Source of the DNA: FEN-1219 sp963817615 | Lineage (GTDB): Bacteria > Pseudomonadota > Gammaproteobacteria > Steroidobacterales > Rariloculaceae | Length of the DNA stretch: 64,000 nt | Direction: 5' to 3' | Assembly (NCBI GenBank): GCA_963817615.1 | Contig: CAWFPH010000001.1 | Span: forward strand, 310,001-374,000 | Shown here: piece by piece, positions 52,344 to 61,686 of the stretch | How positions within the stretch are numbered: position 1 is the first letter of the stretch | Layout: every line of letters starts with the position of its first letter | The notes under the pieces: generated by a model | Told to the model about the DNA's origin: nothing | Databases searched by the model: none | What the model saw: only the letters and a program-made list of their open reading frames with translations | Program-made: the position numbers and the translations under genes

Positions 52344-52704
52344 GGTCCCGACCGGCCGCGGCCGCGAGCTTCGCCTTGAACGCTGCAACGCTCATGCCCG
52401 TTTGCTGTGCGCCGATGTCTTGCACGCCGAGTCCGAAGATGCCGGTGAGCTTTGCGAGGTAGTAGACATTGCCGCCGCATTCGAGCAGCGCAAGCACGTC
52501 GCGCTTGTGCACCGCTGCGCGCTGGGCGGCGTCGAGGCCGAAGCGTGCGCAATAGCCGTCCTCGTCCGCGACGAAGGCCGCGCGATTGGCGGCGTCGTTG
52601 AACGAGTAGCACATCTTGTTGAGCGCGTAGCCCCTCATTGCGAGCGCACCGTCGAACAGGTAGGTGCCCGGAATGCCTTGCGAATCGTCGAGCGCCGTCG
52701 ACAT
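52336..52704 (-). CDS. ligA: Extradiol dioxygenase small (LigA-type) subunit
   Basis: 122 aa, all-helical. GTYLFDGALAMRGYALNKMC, YCARFGLDAAQRAAVHKRDV and LLECGGNVYYLAKLTGIFG are typical of LigA, which caps the LigB active site. It ends QQTGMSVAAFKAKLAA. Its stop lies inside the ligB start region, so the two subunits are coupled. No strong ribosome site before ATG 52704. Confidence 0.87.
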   Translation of the reverse strand: MSTALDDSQGIPGTYLFDGALAMRGYALNKMCYSFNDAANRAAFVADEDGYCARFGLDAAQRAAVHKRDVLALLECGGNVYYLAKLTGIFGLGVQDIGAQQTGMSVAAFKAKLAAAAGRDHG

Positions 52705-52780
52705 GGCTCAGGAGCCCTCGAGTGCGGGATCTGAGGCAGTCTAGCCGCCGAGGCCGGCGCCGCGCCGCTGTGGAAAATAC

Positions 52781-53278
52781 TTACGCGTGCCGCCGCCGTG
52801 AACGAACGCTCGGCCGCTCTGCGATCGCGAGCTCGATCAGCGTCGGGCGCACGGCCGTTGCCGACACCGCCAGCCGGGCCACTGCGACCGGCAGCCGAAA
52901 CCGTCGCGGACCCGCGCTGCCGGGATTGAGATACAGCACGCCGTCCCGCTCGTGGACGTCGGGCCGATGCGAGTGTCCGGCGATCACCACGTCGAAGCCG
53001 GCTGCGCGCGGGTCGAAACCGAGCGTCTTCAAGTCGTGGAGCACGTACAGACGCCGACCTTCGACTTCGACGCTCTCGCTGTCGGGCAGCGATTGCGCCC
53101 AGCGGTCGACGTTGCCGCGGATCGCCGTGACCGGTGCGATCGAGCGCAGCGCCTCCAACACCTCGGGCTTACCGATGTCGCCGGCGTGGATGATCAGATC
53201 ACATCCCGCGAGCGCGGTTGCCGCCTCCGGGCGCAGCAGACCGTGCGTGTCGGAGATCACGCCGGCGAGCGTCGTCAT
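52781..53278 (-). CDS. YfcE/MJ0936-type metallophosphoesterase
   Basis: 165 aa. All five metal-binding blocks are present: GVISDTHG, HAGDIG, IRGNVD, IAGHSHRP and LNPGSAGPRR. Such enzymes hydrolyse phosphodiesters in vitro; natural substrates are mostly unknown. Possibly co-transcribed with the carbonic anhydrase-like gene upstream (27-bp gap). Confidence 0.92.
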   Translation of the reverse strand: MTTLAGVISDTHGLLRPEAATALAGCDLIIHAGDIGKPEVLEALRSIAPVTAIRGNVDRWAQSLPDSESVEVEGRRLYVLHDLKTLGFDPRAAGFDVVIAGHSHRPDVHERDGVLYLNPGSAGPRRFRLPVAVARLAVSATAVRPTLIELAIAERPSVRSRRRHA

Positions 53279-53305
53279 GTCTCGAAGCCGCGCCTCGCCG
53301 CACCT

Positions 53306-53842
53306 CTAGCGCGCCGGCTGGCGCCGCTCCGCGAGCTCACGGCGGTAACGCTTGCCGTTCGCCACGTAGTGGGCGGCGCTCTCCTCGAGCATCTTGACCT
53401 CCGCGTCGGTCAGCTCGCGCGCACGCCGGGCGGGCGCACCGACGATCAGCGAGCGGTCGGGGAACTGTTTGCGCTCCGTGATCAGCGCGCCTGCACCGAC
53501 GAGACAGTGCTTGCCGATCACGGCATGACTCAGGATCGTGGCGCCGATGCCTATGAGACTGCAGTCGCCGACGGTGCAGCCGTGCACGGTGGCCGCGTGC
53601 CCGATCGTGACGTCGCGGCCGATCGTCGTGGGTGCGTCGCCGTCGACGTGAATCACGGCAGTGTCTTGCACGTTGCTATTGTCGCCGATGCGGATGTCGT
53701 TGCCGTCGCCGCGCACGACCGCGCCGAACCAGATGCTCACGTCGCGACCGAGGAACACGCGGCCGATCACGGCTGCGCTGGGCGCGACGAAGAACTCGTC
53801 GCCGACCGTTTGCACGCGATGCTCGCCGAGATCGTAGAGCAC
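53306..53842 (-). CDS. Gamma-carbonic anhydrase family protein (YrdA/CaiE type)
   Basis: 178 aa left-handed beta-helix of hexapeptide repeats (VIGRVFLGRDVSIWFGAVV, IGDNSNVQDTAVIH, IGHAATVHGC, IGIGATILSHAVIG). The three zinc-ligand His positions are kept (VIHVDG, IGHAATVH). Many family members lack proven carbonic anhydrase activity. Two bases separate it from the gpmA stop, so it is read from the same message. Confidence 0.92.
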   Translation of the reverse strand: MLYDLGEHRVQTVGDEFFVAPSAAVIGRVFLGRDVSIWFGAVVRGDGNDIRIGDNSNVQDTAVIHVDGDAPTTIGRDVTIGHAATVHGCTVGDCSLIGIGATILSHAVIGKHCLVGAGALITERKQFPDRSLIVGAPARRARELTDAEVKMLEESAAHYVANGKRYRRELAERRQPAR

Positions 53843-53844
53843 CG

Positions 53845-54630
53845 CTACCTCTTCGCGTTCGCTTGATTGGCGACGGCTTGCGCGGCCGCCGCGATCGCGG
53901 CCGCGTCACCGAGATATTCAGCGCGCGTCGGCTCGAGCGCGCCGTCGAGCTCGTAGAGTCTCGGTACGCCGGTCGGGATGTTCAGCTCCACGATGTCGGC
54001 ATCGGAAATACCTTCGAGCATCTTCACGAGCGCGCGCAGGCTGTTGCCGTGAGCGGCGACCAGCACGTTGCGCCCCTGCAGGAGCTCGGGCGCGATGCGG
54101 TCTTCCCAATACGGCAGCACGCGCGCGAGCGTGGTCTTCAGCGACTCCGTCGCCGGCAGCGCGGTCGGCGCGACGCTCGCGTAGCGCGGATCGTGACACG
54201 GATGACGCTCGTCGTCCGTCGCGAGCGGCGGCGGCGGGATGTCGTAGCTGCGGCGCCAGATCTTCACCTGCTCGGCGCCGTGCTTCGCAGCCGTCTGCGC
54301 CTTGTCGAGGCCCTGCAGCGCACCGTAGTGGCGCTCGTTGAGCCGCCAATGATTCTCCACGGGAATCCACGCAAGCCGCATCTCATCGAGAATGATCCAC
54401 AGCGTACGGATTGCGCGCGTGAGGACGGACGTGAACGCGATGTCGAAGGTGAGGCCGGCGTCGACGAGCGTCCGGCCGCCGCGGCGCGCTTCCTCGCGCC
54501 CGAGCTCGGTGAGGTCGACGTCGGTCCAGCCCGTGAAGAGATTCTTCTCGTTCCAGTCGCTTTGTCCGTGCCGTACGAGCACGAGTTTGCCGATGGGGGT
54601 GGGCGTGGTCTTGTTGCGCATGCGCGCCAT
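53845..54630 (-). CDS. gpmA: 2,3-bisphosphoglycerate-dependent phosphoglycerate mutase
   Basis: 261 aa, glycolysis/gluconeogenesis, interconverting 3- and 2-phosphoglycerate. Phospho-His motif LVLVRHGQSDWNEKNLFTGW; then NERHYGALQGLDKAQTAAKHG, second His in VLVAAHGNSLRALVKML. C-terminal tail is longer than in E. coli. Start 54630 (MARMRNK) is favoured; ATG 54621 is possible. First gene of a gpmA-carbonic anhydrase-phosphoesterase series. Confidence 0.95.
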   Translation of the reverse strand: MARMRNKTTPTPIGKLVLVRHGQSDWNEKNLFTGWTDVDLTELGREEARRGGRTLVDAGLTFDIAFTSVLTRAIRTLWIILDEMRLAWIPVENHWRLNERHYGALQGLDKAQTAAKHGAEQVKIWRRSYDIPPPPLATDDERHPCHDPRYASVAPTALPATESLKTTLARVLPYWEDRIAPELLQGRNVLVAAHGNSLRALVKMLEGISDADIVELNIPTGVPRLYELDGALEPTRAEYLGDAAAIAAAAQAVANQANAKR

Positions 54631-54715
54631 TGTTCGGAGTTCGCCCGCCAAGATCAACCATCGGCACCGGCCGCGTCTGCCCGCGGACGGCGGGCCGTCC
54701 CATGTCGAGCGCGCG

Positions 54716-57700
54716 TCAATCGAGCCGCCCGACCTCGCGCAGCGCAACGGACAGCGTCGCGAAATCCATCGGACCGGTCGCCTGCATGTCGTCGAGGCCC
54801 CGCTGCACGCGTGCGATCTCGTTCGTGCGACGCGCGAGCCAGTCGGCGAGCGCCTGAGCGCCGGTCGCGGCGCCCCGGGCCCCGAGCACGCTGCGCAGGA
54901 GCGCGCGCTGCTCTTGCGCGAGCGTCTCGCGGAGCGTGGCTCGCGCCATGGCTCGCCAACGGTTGTCCACCTTCAAGCCCTCGATCTGCTCTCGTACCGC
55001 GTCGAGCCTGAGCTCGTGCGCAAGCGCGAAGTACAGCTCGCCGACCTCGGGCACGGGGAGGCGAAACTCCCGCGCGAGCTCGAGCACGTCGAAGATCTGC
55101 GTCATGAGTCCGAGCGCTGCCATTTGACGTGCGACCCCGGCCGGAACACCGCGGCCTTCGTAGCTCTGCGCCGCGGCGGCGAGCCGCTGTTGCCCGGCGT
55201 TGCCGACGATCCTCGGCAATACGTCGAGCGCTTCCTCGATGCCGCCCTGAAAGCGCACGACCATCGGCTCGATCTCGAGCTGCTGCGAATAGTTTTGCAG
55301 CAGCCAGTAGACTGCGCGACGCACCATGCGGCTGATCTCGAAGATGCTGTCGTACTGTGCCTTCGCCTCGACCTTGCCATCGAGCGCCTCGATGTCGCGC
55401 CAAAGCCGTCGCACTCCGAATACCTCGCGCACGATCGCGTACGCTCGCGCGACTTGGGCGACGTTTGCGCCGGTCTCTTCCTCGGCGCGCAGCACGAAGA
55501 ACGGCCCCATTCGGTTGATCATGCTGCCGCCGATCAGCAGCGAGATGATTTGACGCGCGAGCCGGTGCTCTCTGATCAAGGTCTTGAATCGCCCCGCGAC
55601 CTCGGGCGGAAAGTAGTTCTCGAGCTCCGTGGCGAGGTACGGATCTTCCGGTATGTCGGTCTGCACGAGACTCGCCTGCAGCTCGATCTTCGAATAGCTC
55701 AGGATGATCGCGAGCTCGGGGCGGGTCAGACCGCGGCCCGCGGCGCGCCGCTCCTCGAGCTGCTCTTCGTTCGGCAGGAACTCGAGCGCACGATCGAGCA
55801 GCCCTTCCTGCTCCAGCACGCGAATCAGCCGCGCGTGCTCGCCGAGACGTTCGGCCGCGCGAGAGGCCATCATCGACAGGGCCTGCGTTTGGGCGTAGTT
55901 GTTCGCGAGCACGAGCGCCGCGACTTCGTCCTTCATCTGCACGAGCAAGTCGTTGCGTTTGCTTCGCGAGAGCTTCTTCCGATGAATCGCCTCCTCGAGC
56001 AGGATCTTGATGTTGACCTCGCGGTCGGAGCAGTCGACGCCGCCCGAGTTGTCGATGAAGTCGGTATTGATGCGGCCGCCTGCGAGCGCGTATTCGACGC
56101 GGCCGCGCTGGGTGAACCCCAAGTTGCCGCCCTCGGCGACGACTCTGCAGCGTAGCGCTTCGCCATTCACTCGCACCGCGTCGTTGACCGGGTCGCCCGC
56201 GTCGGCGTGGGACTCGCTCTCCGCTTTCACGTAAGTGCCGATGCCGCCGTTCCACAGGAGATCCACCGACGCACAAAGCACGGCGCGGATCACCTCGAGC
56301 GGCGACAGCGTGCGCTGCGAAACGCCGAGGGCCGCCTGCGCGCTCGGCGAGAGATCGATGGACTTCGTCTGGCGCGAATAGATGCCGCCGCCTTCCGACA
56401 ACGCCGTTCGATCGTAGTCGTCCCAGCTCGAGCGCGGCATCTCGAACAAACGTCGACGCTCGGCGATGCCGCGCACGGGATCGGGATTCGGATCGATGAA
56501 GATATGCTGATGATTGAACGCGGCGATCAACTTGATGTGCGGCGATAGCAGCATGCCGTTGCCGAACACGTCGCCGCTCATATCGCCGATGCCGACCACC
56601 GTGAAGTTTTGACGGCTCGGGTCGAGGCCGATCTCGCGGAAGTGGCGCTTGACGGCTTCCCAGGCGCCGCGGGCGGTGATCGCCATCTTCTTGTGGTCGT
56701 AGCCGGCCGACCCGCCCGATGCGAAAGCGTCGCCGAGCCAAAAGCCGTATTCGGCCGCAAGCGCATTTGCGGTGTCGGAGAACGCCGCCGTGCCCTTGTC
56801 GGCCGCTACGACGAGGTACGGATCGTCGTCGTCCTTGCGCAGCACGCGCTCCGGCGGCGCTATGCGGCCGTCGACGATGTTGTCGGTGACGTCCAGGAGC
56901 CCGCGGATGAACGTCCGATAGCACGTTACGACCTCGCGCTGGATCGCATCGCGATCGCCGACGGGCAGCGCCTTGCAGACGAAGCCGCCCTTCGCTCCGT
57001 TTGGAACGATGACCGTGTTCTTGACTTGCTGCGCCTTCATGAGACCGAGGATTTCGGTGCGGAAATCCTCGCGCCGGTCCGACCAGCGGATTCCGCCGCG
57101 TGCGACGTGCGAGGCGCGCAGATGCACGCCCTCGACGCGCTCGGAGTAGACGAAGATCTCGAAGCGGGGCCGCGGCTTCGGCAACTCGGGCAACAACAGC
57201 GGGTCGAGCTTGAAGGACACGTACGGTTTCAGGCGGTTCGCTGCGGCCGGATCCCGCTGGTAGTAGTTGGTGCGCAGCAGCGCCCCGACGAGCCCGCCAT
57301 AGGCGCGTAGGATCCGGTCGTCGTCGAGGCTCACTGCGCGATCGAGCTCGCGTTTCAGCACGGCGTCACTCGCGGTGAGTTGCTCGGCTCTGACGTCGGC
57401 CGGCCGGTCCACGTCGAACGAGGCGGCAAACTTGTCGATCAGCGCGCGGCTATACGCGGGATAGCGCGCAAGCACGCCCTGCATGTAGGCCTGACTGTAG
57501 CGCAGCCCCGTCTGGACGATGTACTTGCAGAACGCGCGCAGCAGCATGGCTTCGCGCCAGTCGAAGCGCGCGCGCAGCACGAATCCGTTGAAGCCGTCGT
57601 TCTCGGCATCGCCGCGCAGCACGAGCGCGAAGCACTCCTTGAAGCGGGGACCGACTTCTGCGGGATCGAGCGGTGCGCCGTCGGCCGTCTCGACCTCGAA

Positions 57701-59545
57701 ATCCTGTATCCAAACCGAGCCTCGTTCCAGGGAGACCTCGTATACGCGCTCGCTCAGGACGCGCAGCGCGAGGTTCTCGAGCACCGGCAGCGCAACATGC
57801 AGCGGGATTGCCTCCATGCGCTTGAACGTGGTGACCCGCAGGCGCGCCGGGTTGCGCTCCGCCTCCGACGGAACGAGCGCGATCTCGAGCTCGCTCGCGG
57901 CGTCGTCGAGGAGCGCCACCGTCTGGATGTCGCGGCACGCGCGGCTCGCATCGGCCTGCTCCTGATAGGCGGCGGAGAAGCGTTCGCCGAAGCGCCTGAG
58001 CAGCGCGAGCGCACGCTCTTCCGGCAGCTCGGTCAGCAGCGCCTCGCGCAGCCGATCGATCCAGGTGCGCACCGCGTTGGCGAGCGTGCGCTCGAGCGCC
58101 GGGACGTCGGGCTCGGACGGTTGGCTCGGTGCAGTACGCACCGTGACGGCGAGCCGCGCGAGAACCGACTCGGAGATCGTGACCTCGCTCTCGACCGCAC
58201 TCCCGTTCAGCCCCGTCAGAAGCACGTTCTCGATCGCACGCCGAGCCCGTTCGTTGTATTGGTCGCGGGGCAGGTAAACGAGGCAGGCGTAGAAGCGGCC
58301 GAAGGTCTCACGCCGGCAGAACAGCTTGAGCTTGTGCCGCTCTTGCAGCGCGAGAATGCCGCGGCCGATTTCGCGCAGTTGCTCGAGCGACGCTTGAAAC
58401 AGATCGTCGCGCGGCAGCGTTTCCAGGATGTGCTGCAGCGTCTTGCCGCGGTGGCTGCGCGGGTCGAGCCCGGATTCATCCAGCAGACGGCGCACCTTCA
58501 GTCTGAGCAGGGGAATGGCGCGCGGATTCTGGTTGTAGGCGCCTGCCGTGAAGAGCCCGAGGAAACGCCGCTCGAGCTGCGGCCGCCCGGTCGCGTCGAA
58601 CACCTTCACGCCGATGTGATCGAGCGCAGCCGGGCGATGCACGGTCGAGCGCTCGATCGTCTTCGTGATGACGAGCGGGTTCGTGGACCGCGCGACCGTT
58701 CGTGCCGCACCGGTGAGCCGCACCTTGTCGCCGGCCGGCGGCTCGGCGCGTAGCAGGCCGAGGCCCGTGCCGGGGCGCGTCGCGAGCTCGTCGAATGCGT
58801 CGCCGCGCGTGAGCTCGTACTCCCGGTAGCCGAGCAGCGTGAAGTGGTCGTGCGCAAGCCACTCGAGGAACGCGTTCGACTCGAGCGCGAGCTCCTCGGG
58901 AAGGCCGGGCGTCGCGCGCAGGTCGGCGGCGGCCGTTTCGAGCCGCTCGAGCATCGCGGGCCAGTCCTCGACCGCGGCGCGTACGTCGCGCAGCACGCCT
59001 TCGAGTCGAGCCGCGATCGTCGCGAGCAGCTCGATGTCCGTCTCGCGCACGATCTCGAAGTGAATGAAAGACTCGGTCCTCGTGGCCGGGGTGTTCTCCC
59101 GGTCGATGGCGAGCAGCGTGCCGTCGGCCGCGCGCTCGACATGCAGCAACGGATGGACGGTCAAATGTATCGCGCAGCCGAGCGAGCCGAGCGCCATCGT
59201 GAGCGAGTCGACGAGAAACGGCATGTCGTCGTTGACCGTCTCGACGACCGTGTGCGGCGTCGACCAGCCGTCGCGCTCCATCGTAGGGTTCAGCACTCGA
59301 ACCTTCGCGGTGCCGGCCTTCCGTACCCGCGCCCACGCGAGATGCGCAAGTGCGGCGCGCGCGAGCAGCTCGGGGTCGTCCGGCAGCTCGGCGAGCTCGA
59401 CCTGACCGTAGTAGCGCTCGAGGAATGCACGCCGATCGACGTGCGGATCGGGGTGGAGCGCGACGCGTTCGCCGGCGGCGCAAATCGCTTCGAGCGGCCC
59501 CGTGGACGGCGCCTTTTCGTCGGCGGCGAGCGGGCTGTCGTTCAT
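54716..59545 (-). CDS. gdhB: Large NAD-specific glutamate dehydrogenase
   Basis: 1609 aa, the L_180 class found in Pseudomonas and relatives; oxidises glutamate to 2-oxoglutarate and ammonia. The central catalytic part has HVARGGIRWSDRREDFRTEI, KNTVIVPNGAKGGFVCK, VVAADKGTAAFSDTAN, FTVVGIGDMSGDVFGNGML and VAEGGNLGFTQRGRVEYAL. Long N- and C-terminal regulatory domains are present and complete. It would channel glutamate made by PutA and other amino-acid catabolic enzymes into the TCA cycle. Long open frames on the opposite strand here are base-composition shadows. Confidence 0.96.
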   Translation of the reverse strand: MNDSPLAADEKAPSTGPLEAICAAGERVALHPDPHVDRRAFLERYYGQVELAELPDDPELLARAALAHLAWARVRKAGTAKVRVLNPTMERDGWSTPHTVVETVNDDMPFLVDSLTMALGSLGCAIHLTVHPLLHVERAADGTLLAIDRENTPATRTESFIHFEIVRETDIELLATIAARLEGVLRDVRAAVEDWPAMLERLETAAADLRATPGLPEELALESNAFLEWLAHDHFTLLGYREYELTRGDAFDELATRPGTGLGLLRAEPPAGDKVRLTGAARTVARSTNPLVITKTIERSTVHRPAALDHIGVKVFDATGRPQLERRFLGLFTAGAYNQNPRAIPLLRLKVRRLLDESGLDPRSHRGKTLQHILETLPRDDLFQASLEQLREIGRGILALQERHKLKLFCRRETFGRFYACLVYLPRDQYNERARRAIENVLLTGLNGSAVESEVTISESVLARLAVTVRTAPSQPSEPDVPALERTLANAVRTWIDRLREALLTELPEERALALLRRFGERFSAAYQEQADASRACRDIQTVALLDDAASELEIALVPSEAERNPARLRVTTFKRMEAIPLHVALPVLENLALRVLSERVYEVSLERGSVWIQDFEVETADGAPLDPAEVGPRFKECFALVLRGDAENDGFNGFVLRARFDWREAMLLRAFCKYIVQTGLRYSQAYMQGVLARYPAYSRALIDKFAASFDVDRPADVRAEQLTASDAVLKRELDRAVSLDDDRILRAYGGLVGALLRTNYYQRDPAAANRLKPYVSFKLDPLLLPELPKPRPRFEIFVYSERVEGVHLRASHVARGGIRWSDRREDFRTEILGLMKAQQVKNTVIVPNGAKGGFVCKALPVGDRDAIQREVVTCYRTFIRGLLDVTDNIVDGRIAPPERVLRKDDDDPYLVVAADKGTAAFSDTANALAAEYGFWLGDAFASGGSAGYDHKKMAITARGAWEAVKRHFREIGLDPSRQNFTVVGIGDMSGDVFGNGMLLSPHIKLIAAFNHQHIFIDPNPDPVRGIAERRRLFEMPRSSWDDYDRTALSEGGGIYSRQTKSIDLSPSAQAALGVSQRTLSPLEVIRAVLCASVDLLWNGGIGTYVKAESESHADAGDPVNDAVRVNGEALRCRVVAEGGNLGFTQRGRVEYALAGGRINTDFIDNSGGVDCSDREVNIKILLEEAIHRKKLSRSKRNDLLVQMKDEVAALVLANNYAQTQALSMMASRAAERLGEHARLIRVLEQEGLLDRALEFLPNEEQLEERRAAGRGLTRPELAIILSYSKIELQASLVQTDIPEDPYLATELENYFPPEVAGRFKTLIREHRLARQIISLLIGGSMINRMGPFFVLRAEEETGANVAQVARAYAIVREVFGVRRLWRDIEALDGKVEAKAQYDSIFEISRMVRRAVYWLLQNYSQQLEIEPMVVRFQGGIEEALDVLPRIVGNAGQQRLAAAAQSYEGRGVPAGVARQMAALGLMTQIFDVLELAREFRLPVPEVGELYFALAHELRLDAVREQIEGLKVDNRWRAMARATLRETLAQEQRALLRSVLGARGAATGAQALADWLARRTNEIARVQRGLDDMQATGPMDFATLSVALREVGRLD

Positions 59546-59627
59546 GCGCGGCTCTTCGTGCGGTGCGCGTGAGGGCGCGGGTATCTTGACGGAACGGCTG
59601 GACGATCACCAGCGTGGCCGGGCTCGT

Positions 59628-59658
59628 TTGAGGCGCGGTGCGGGACCTGAGTTATAGT
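59628..59658 (+). promoter_or_regulatory. Candidate promoter of the tryptophan 2,3-dioxygenase gene
   Basis: A -10 hexamer TATAGT (59653-59658) and a weak -35 TTGAGG (59628-59633) with 19-base spacing, about 43 bases before ATG 59701. By eye only. Confidence 0.35.
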
Positions 59659-59700
59659 GAGCGCCGAGGAAGCGTCCGCACAGGCCGAGGAACACGAAGA

Positions 59701-60555
59701 ATGACGACCAAGCCGGGCCAGGACAAAAACCCCGTTGCGGGCGCACCGCAGGACGAAGCGGATCGCGGCGTTCGTTACGAGACGTACCTGCAGCTCGACA
59801 AGCTCCTGTCGGCGCAAGAGCCGCGCAGCGGGACAGAGCACGACGAGATGCTGTTCATCATTCAGCATCAGGTCGCCGAGCTCTGGTTCAAGCTGATCCT
59901 CCACGAGCTCGACGCCGCGATCGTTTACCTGCAGCGCGATCAGCTTGCCCGCAGCATCAAAGTGCTGAATCGCGTGAAACAAGTGCAGCATCAGCTCATC
60001 TCGCAATGGTCGGTGCTCGCCACGTTGACGCCAACGGAATACTCCGCGTTCCGTGAGACGCTCGGTTCTGCATCAGGGTTCCAGTCGCCTCAATACAGGC
60101 TGCTCGAGTTCAAGCTCGGCAACAAGGACCGTGCGGCGCTGTCGCGCTTCGGGCACCACCTCGAGTACTACCGTCAGCTCAAGCACGCGCTCGACAACCC
60201 GAGTCTATACGACGAGTTCCTGCGCTACTTGTACAGAGTCGGCCATCGTGTTCCCGAGGCCCGCGTCGAGCGCGATTGGACGGAGCCCTACGAGCATCAT
60301 CCTGGCGTCGTAGACGTGCTGCGCATCATCTATCAGCATCCCGACGAGTATTGGGCGCCGTACGAGGTGTCCGAGCGGCTCGTCGATATCGAGATCAACT
60401 TCCAGACTTGGCGTTTCCACCACATGAAGACCGTGGAGCGCATCATCGGGTCCAAGGTGGGCACGGGCGGCACGTCGGGCGTGAAGTTCCTGAAGCGCGC
60501 GCTCGACATCACGTTCTTCCCCGAGCTGATCGAGGTTCGCAGCCAAATCGTCTGA
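59701..60555 (+). CDS. kynA: Tryptophan 2,3-dioxygenase
   Basis: 284 aa haem enzyme opening the indole ring of tryptophan to N-formylkynurenine. Landmarks: HDEMLFIIQHQVAELWFKLI, SGFQSPQYRLLEFKLGN, the proximal-haem His region FQTWRFHHMKTVERIIGSK and GTGGTSGVKFLKRAL. Length normal. ATG 59701 follows the promoter-like element; the frame opens earlier at 59638. No kynureninase or formamidase gene is adjacent. Confidence 0.96.
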   Translation: MTTKPGQDKNPVAGAPQDEADRGVRYETYLQLDKLLSAQEPRSGTEHDEMLFIIQHQVAELWFKLILHELDAAIVYLQRDQLARSIKVLNRVKQVQHQLISQWSVLATLTPTEYSAFRETLGSASGFQSPQYRLLEFKLGNKDRAALSRFGHHLEYYRQLKHALDNPSLYDEFLRYLYRVGHRVPEARVERDWTEPYEHHPGVVDVLRIIYQHPDEYWAPYEVSERLVDIEINFQTWRFHHMKTVERIIGSKVGTGGTSGVKFLKRALDITFFPELIEVRSQIV

Positions 60556-60588
60556 GCGCGGTGACTCGAGCGCCCGTTCTCGGGGTGC

Positions 60589-61686
60589 TCAGGGGCGGTG
60601 GGCGGTCCCGAGGTAATCGTGGCTTTGCATTTCCTCGAGGCGGCTGCGCGTGCGCTGGAATTCGTGCGCGAGGCGTGAGCCGCCGTAGAGTGCGGCAACC
60701 GGGGCGGCCGCCGACAGAATCAATTTGACGCGTCGGTCGTAGAACTCGTCGACGAGCGCGATGAAGCGGCGCGCTTGATTCTCGAGCGAAGCGTCGAATC
60801 GCGGCACGTTCGACACGAGCACGGTTTGGTAGAGTCGCGACAGCTCGATGTAGTCGTCCTGGCTGCGGGGCCCGTCGCAAAGCGCCGCGAAGTCGAACCA
60901 AATTACGCCGTCTGCGGCGCGGCGGTACTCGAGCCGCCGGCCTAGCAACTCGAGCTTGCCGCCGTGATCGCCGTCGTCGGGCGCGATCGCATCGAAGAAC
61001 TCAGCGAGCTTCGCGTCAGCCGCATCGCCGCTCGGTGTCTGATAGACGTCCGCGCGTTCTAGAACGCGTAGCCGATAGTCGGTCGTCCCGTCGACCTGCA
61101 GCACGTCCAACCGTTCGCGCAGCAGGTCGATCGTGGGCAGGAAGCGTTGGCGCTGTAGCCCGTCGTGGTAGAGCTCTCCAGGCGGCACGTTGGACGTGGC
61201 GGCGAGCGTGACGCCGCGCGCAAACAACCCGGCGAACAGGTGGCCGAGGATCATCGCGTCCGCGATGTCGCTGACCGCCAGCTCGTCGAAGCAGACGATC
61301 CTTGTCTCCTCCGCGAGCTGCTCCGCGAGGGCGTCGAGCGGATCCTCGAGATCTCGCAGCATCTTGAGGCGCTCGTGGACATCGGCCATGAAGCGATGGA
61401 AATGCCGGCGGGTCTTGTCCGCGAAGGGCAGCGCACCATAAAAGAGATCCATCAGGAGCGTTTTGCCGCGACCGACGCTGCCCCAAAGGTATAGGCCGCG
61501 TACGGGCTCCGGCCGCCGCCCGGCGAAGCGCGCGAGCCCTCGCCGCCAGCCGCGCGGCGGCGGCCCCGCAGCGAGCAGGTCGCGGTACAGCCGTTCGAGC
61601 GCTTCCATTGCGCGCAGCTGCGACGCATCCTCGGCGAGCTCGCCGCGCTCGACTCGGCGGCGATAGAGCGCGAACGGGCTCGTCAT
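60589..61686 (-). CDS. zapE: AFG1-like ATPase, cell division protein ZapE
   Basis: 365 aa P-loop ATPase that acts on the FtsZ ring under stress and low oxygen. Walker A GLYLWGSVGRGKTLLMDLFY; Walker B IVCFDELAVSDIADAMIL; ATSNVPPGELYHDGLQR and FRALVDEF-like RRFIALVDEFYDRRVKL are family signatures. The frame is open beyond 61686 but ATG 61686 (MTSPFALYRRRV) is the conserved start, and it overlaps the upstream synthetase stop (ATGA). Confidence 0.94.
   Translation of the reverse strand: MTSPFALYRRRVERGELAEDASQLRAMEALERLYRDLLAAGPPPRGWRRGLARFAGRRPEPVRGLYLWGSVGRGKTLLMDLFYGALPFADKTRRHFHRFMADVHERLKMLRDLEDPLDALAEQLAEETRIVCFDELAVSDIADAMILGHLFAGLFARGVTLAATSNVPPGELYHDGLQRQRFLPTIDLLRERLDVLQVDGTTDYRLRVLERADVYQTPSGDAADAKLAEFFDAIAPDDGDHGGKLELLGRRLEYRRAADGVIWFDFAALCDGPRSQDDYIELSRLYQTVLVSNVPRFDASLENQARRFIALVDEFYDRRVKLILSAAAPVAALYGGSRLAHEFQRTRSRLEEMQSHDYLGTAHRP

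Noticed and set aside
54392..56155. A 587-codon plus-strand frame opposite gpmA and glutamate dehydrogenase
   Set aside because: Antisense to conserved genes and without any family signal.
54654..56924. A 756-codon minus-strand frame inside the glutamate dehydrogenase gene
   Set aside because: Same strand, different frame from a full-length conserved enzyme; product is Arg/Ala-rich without motifs.
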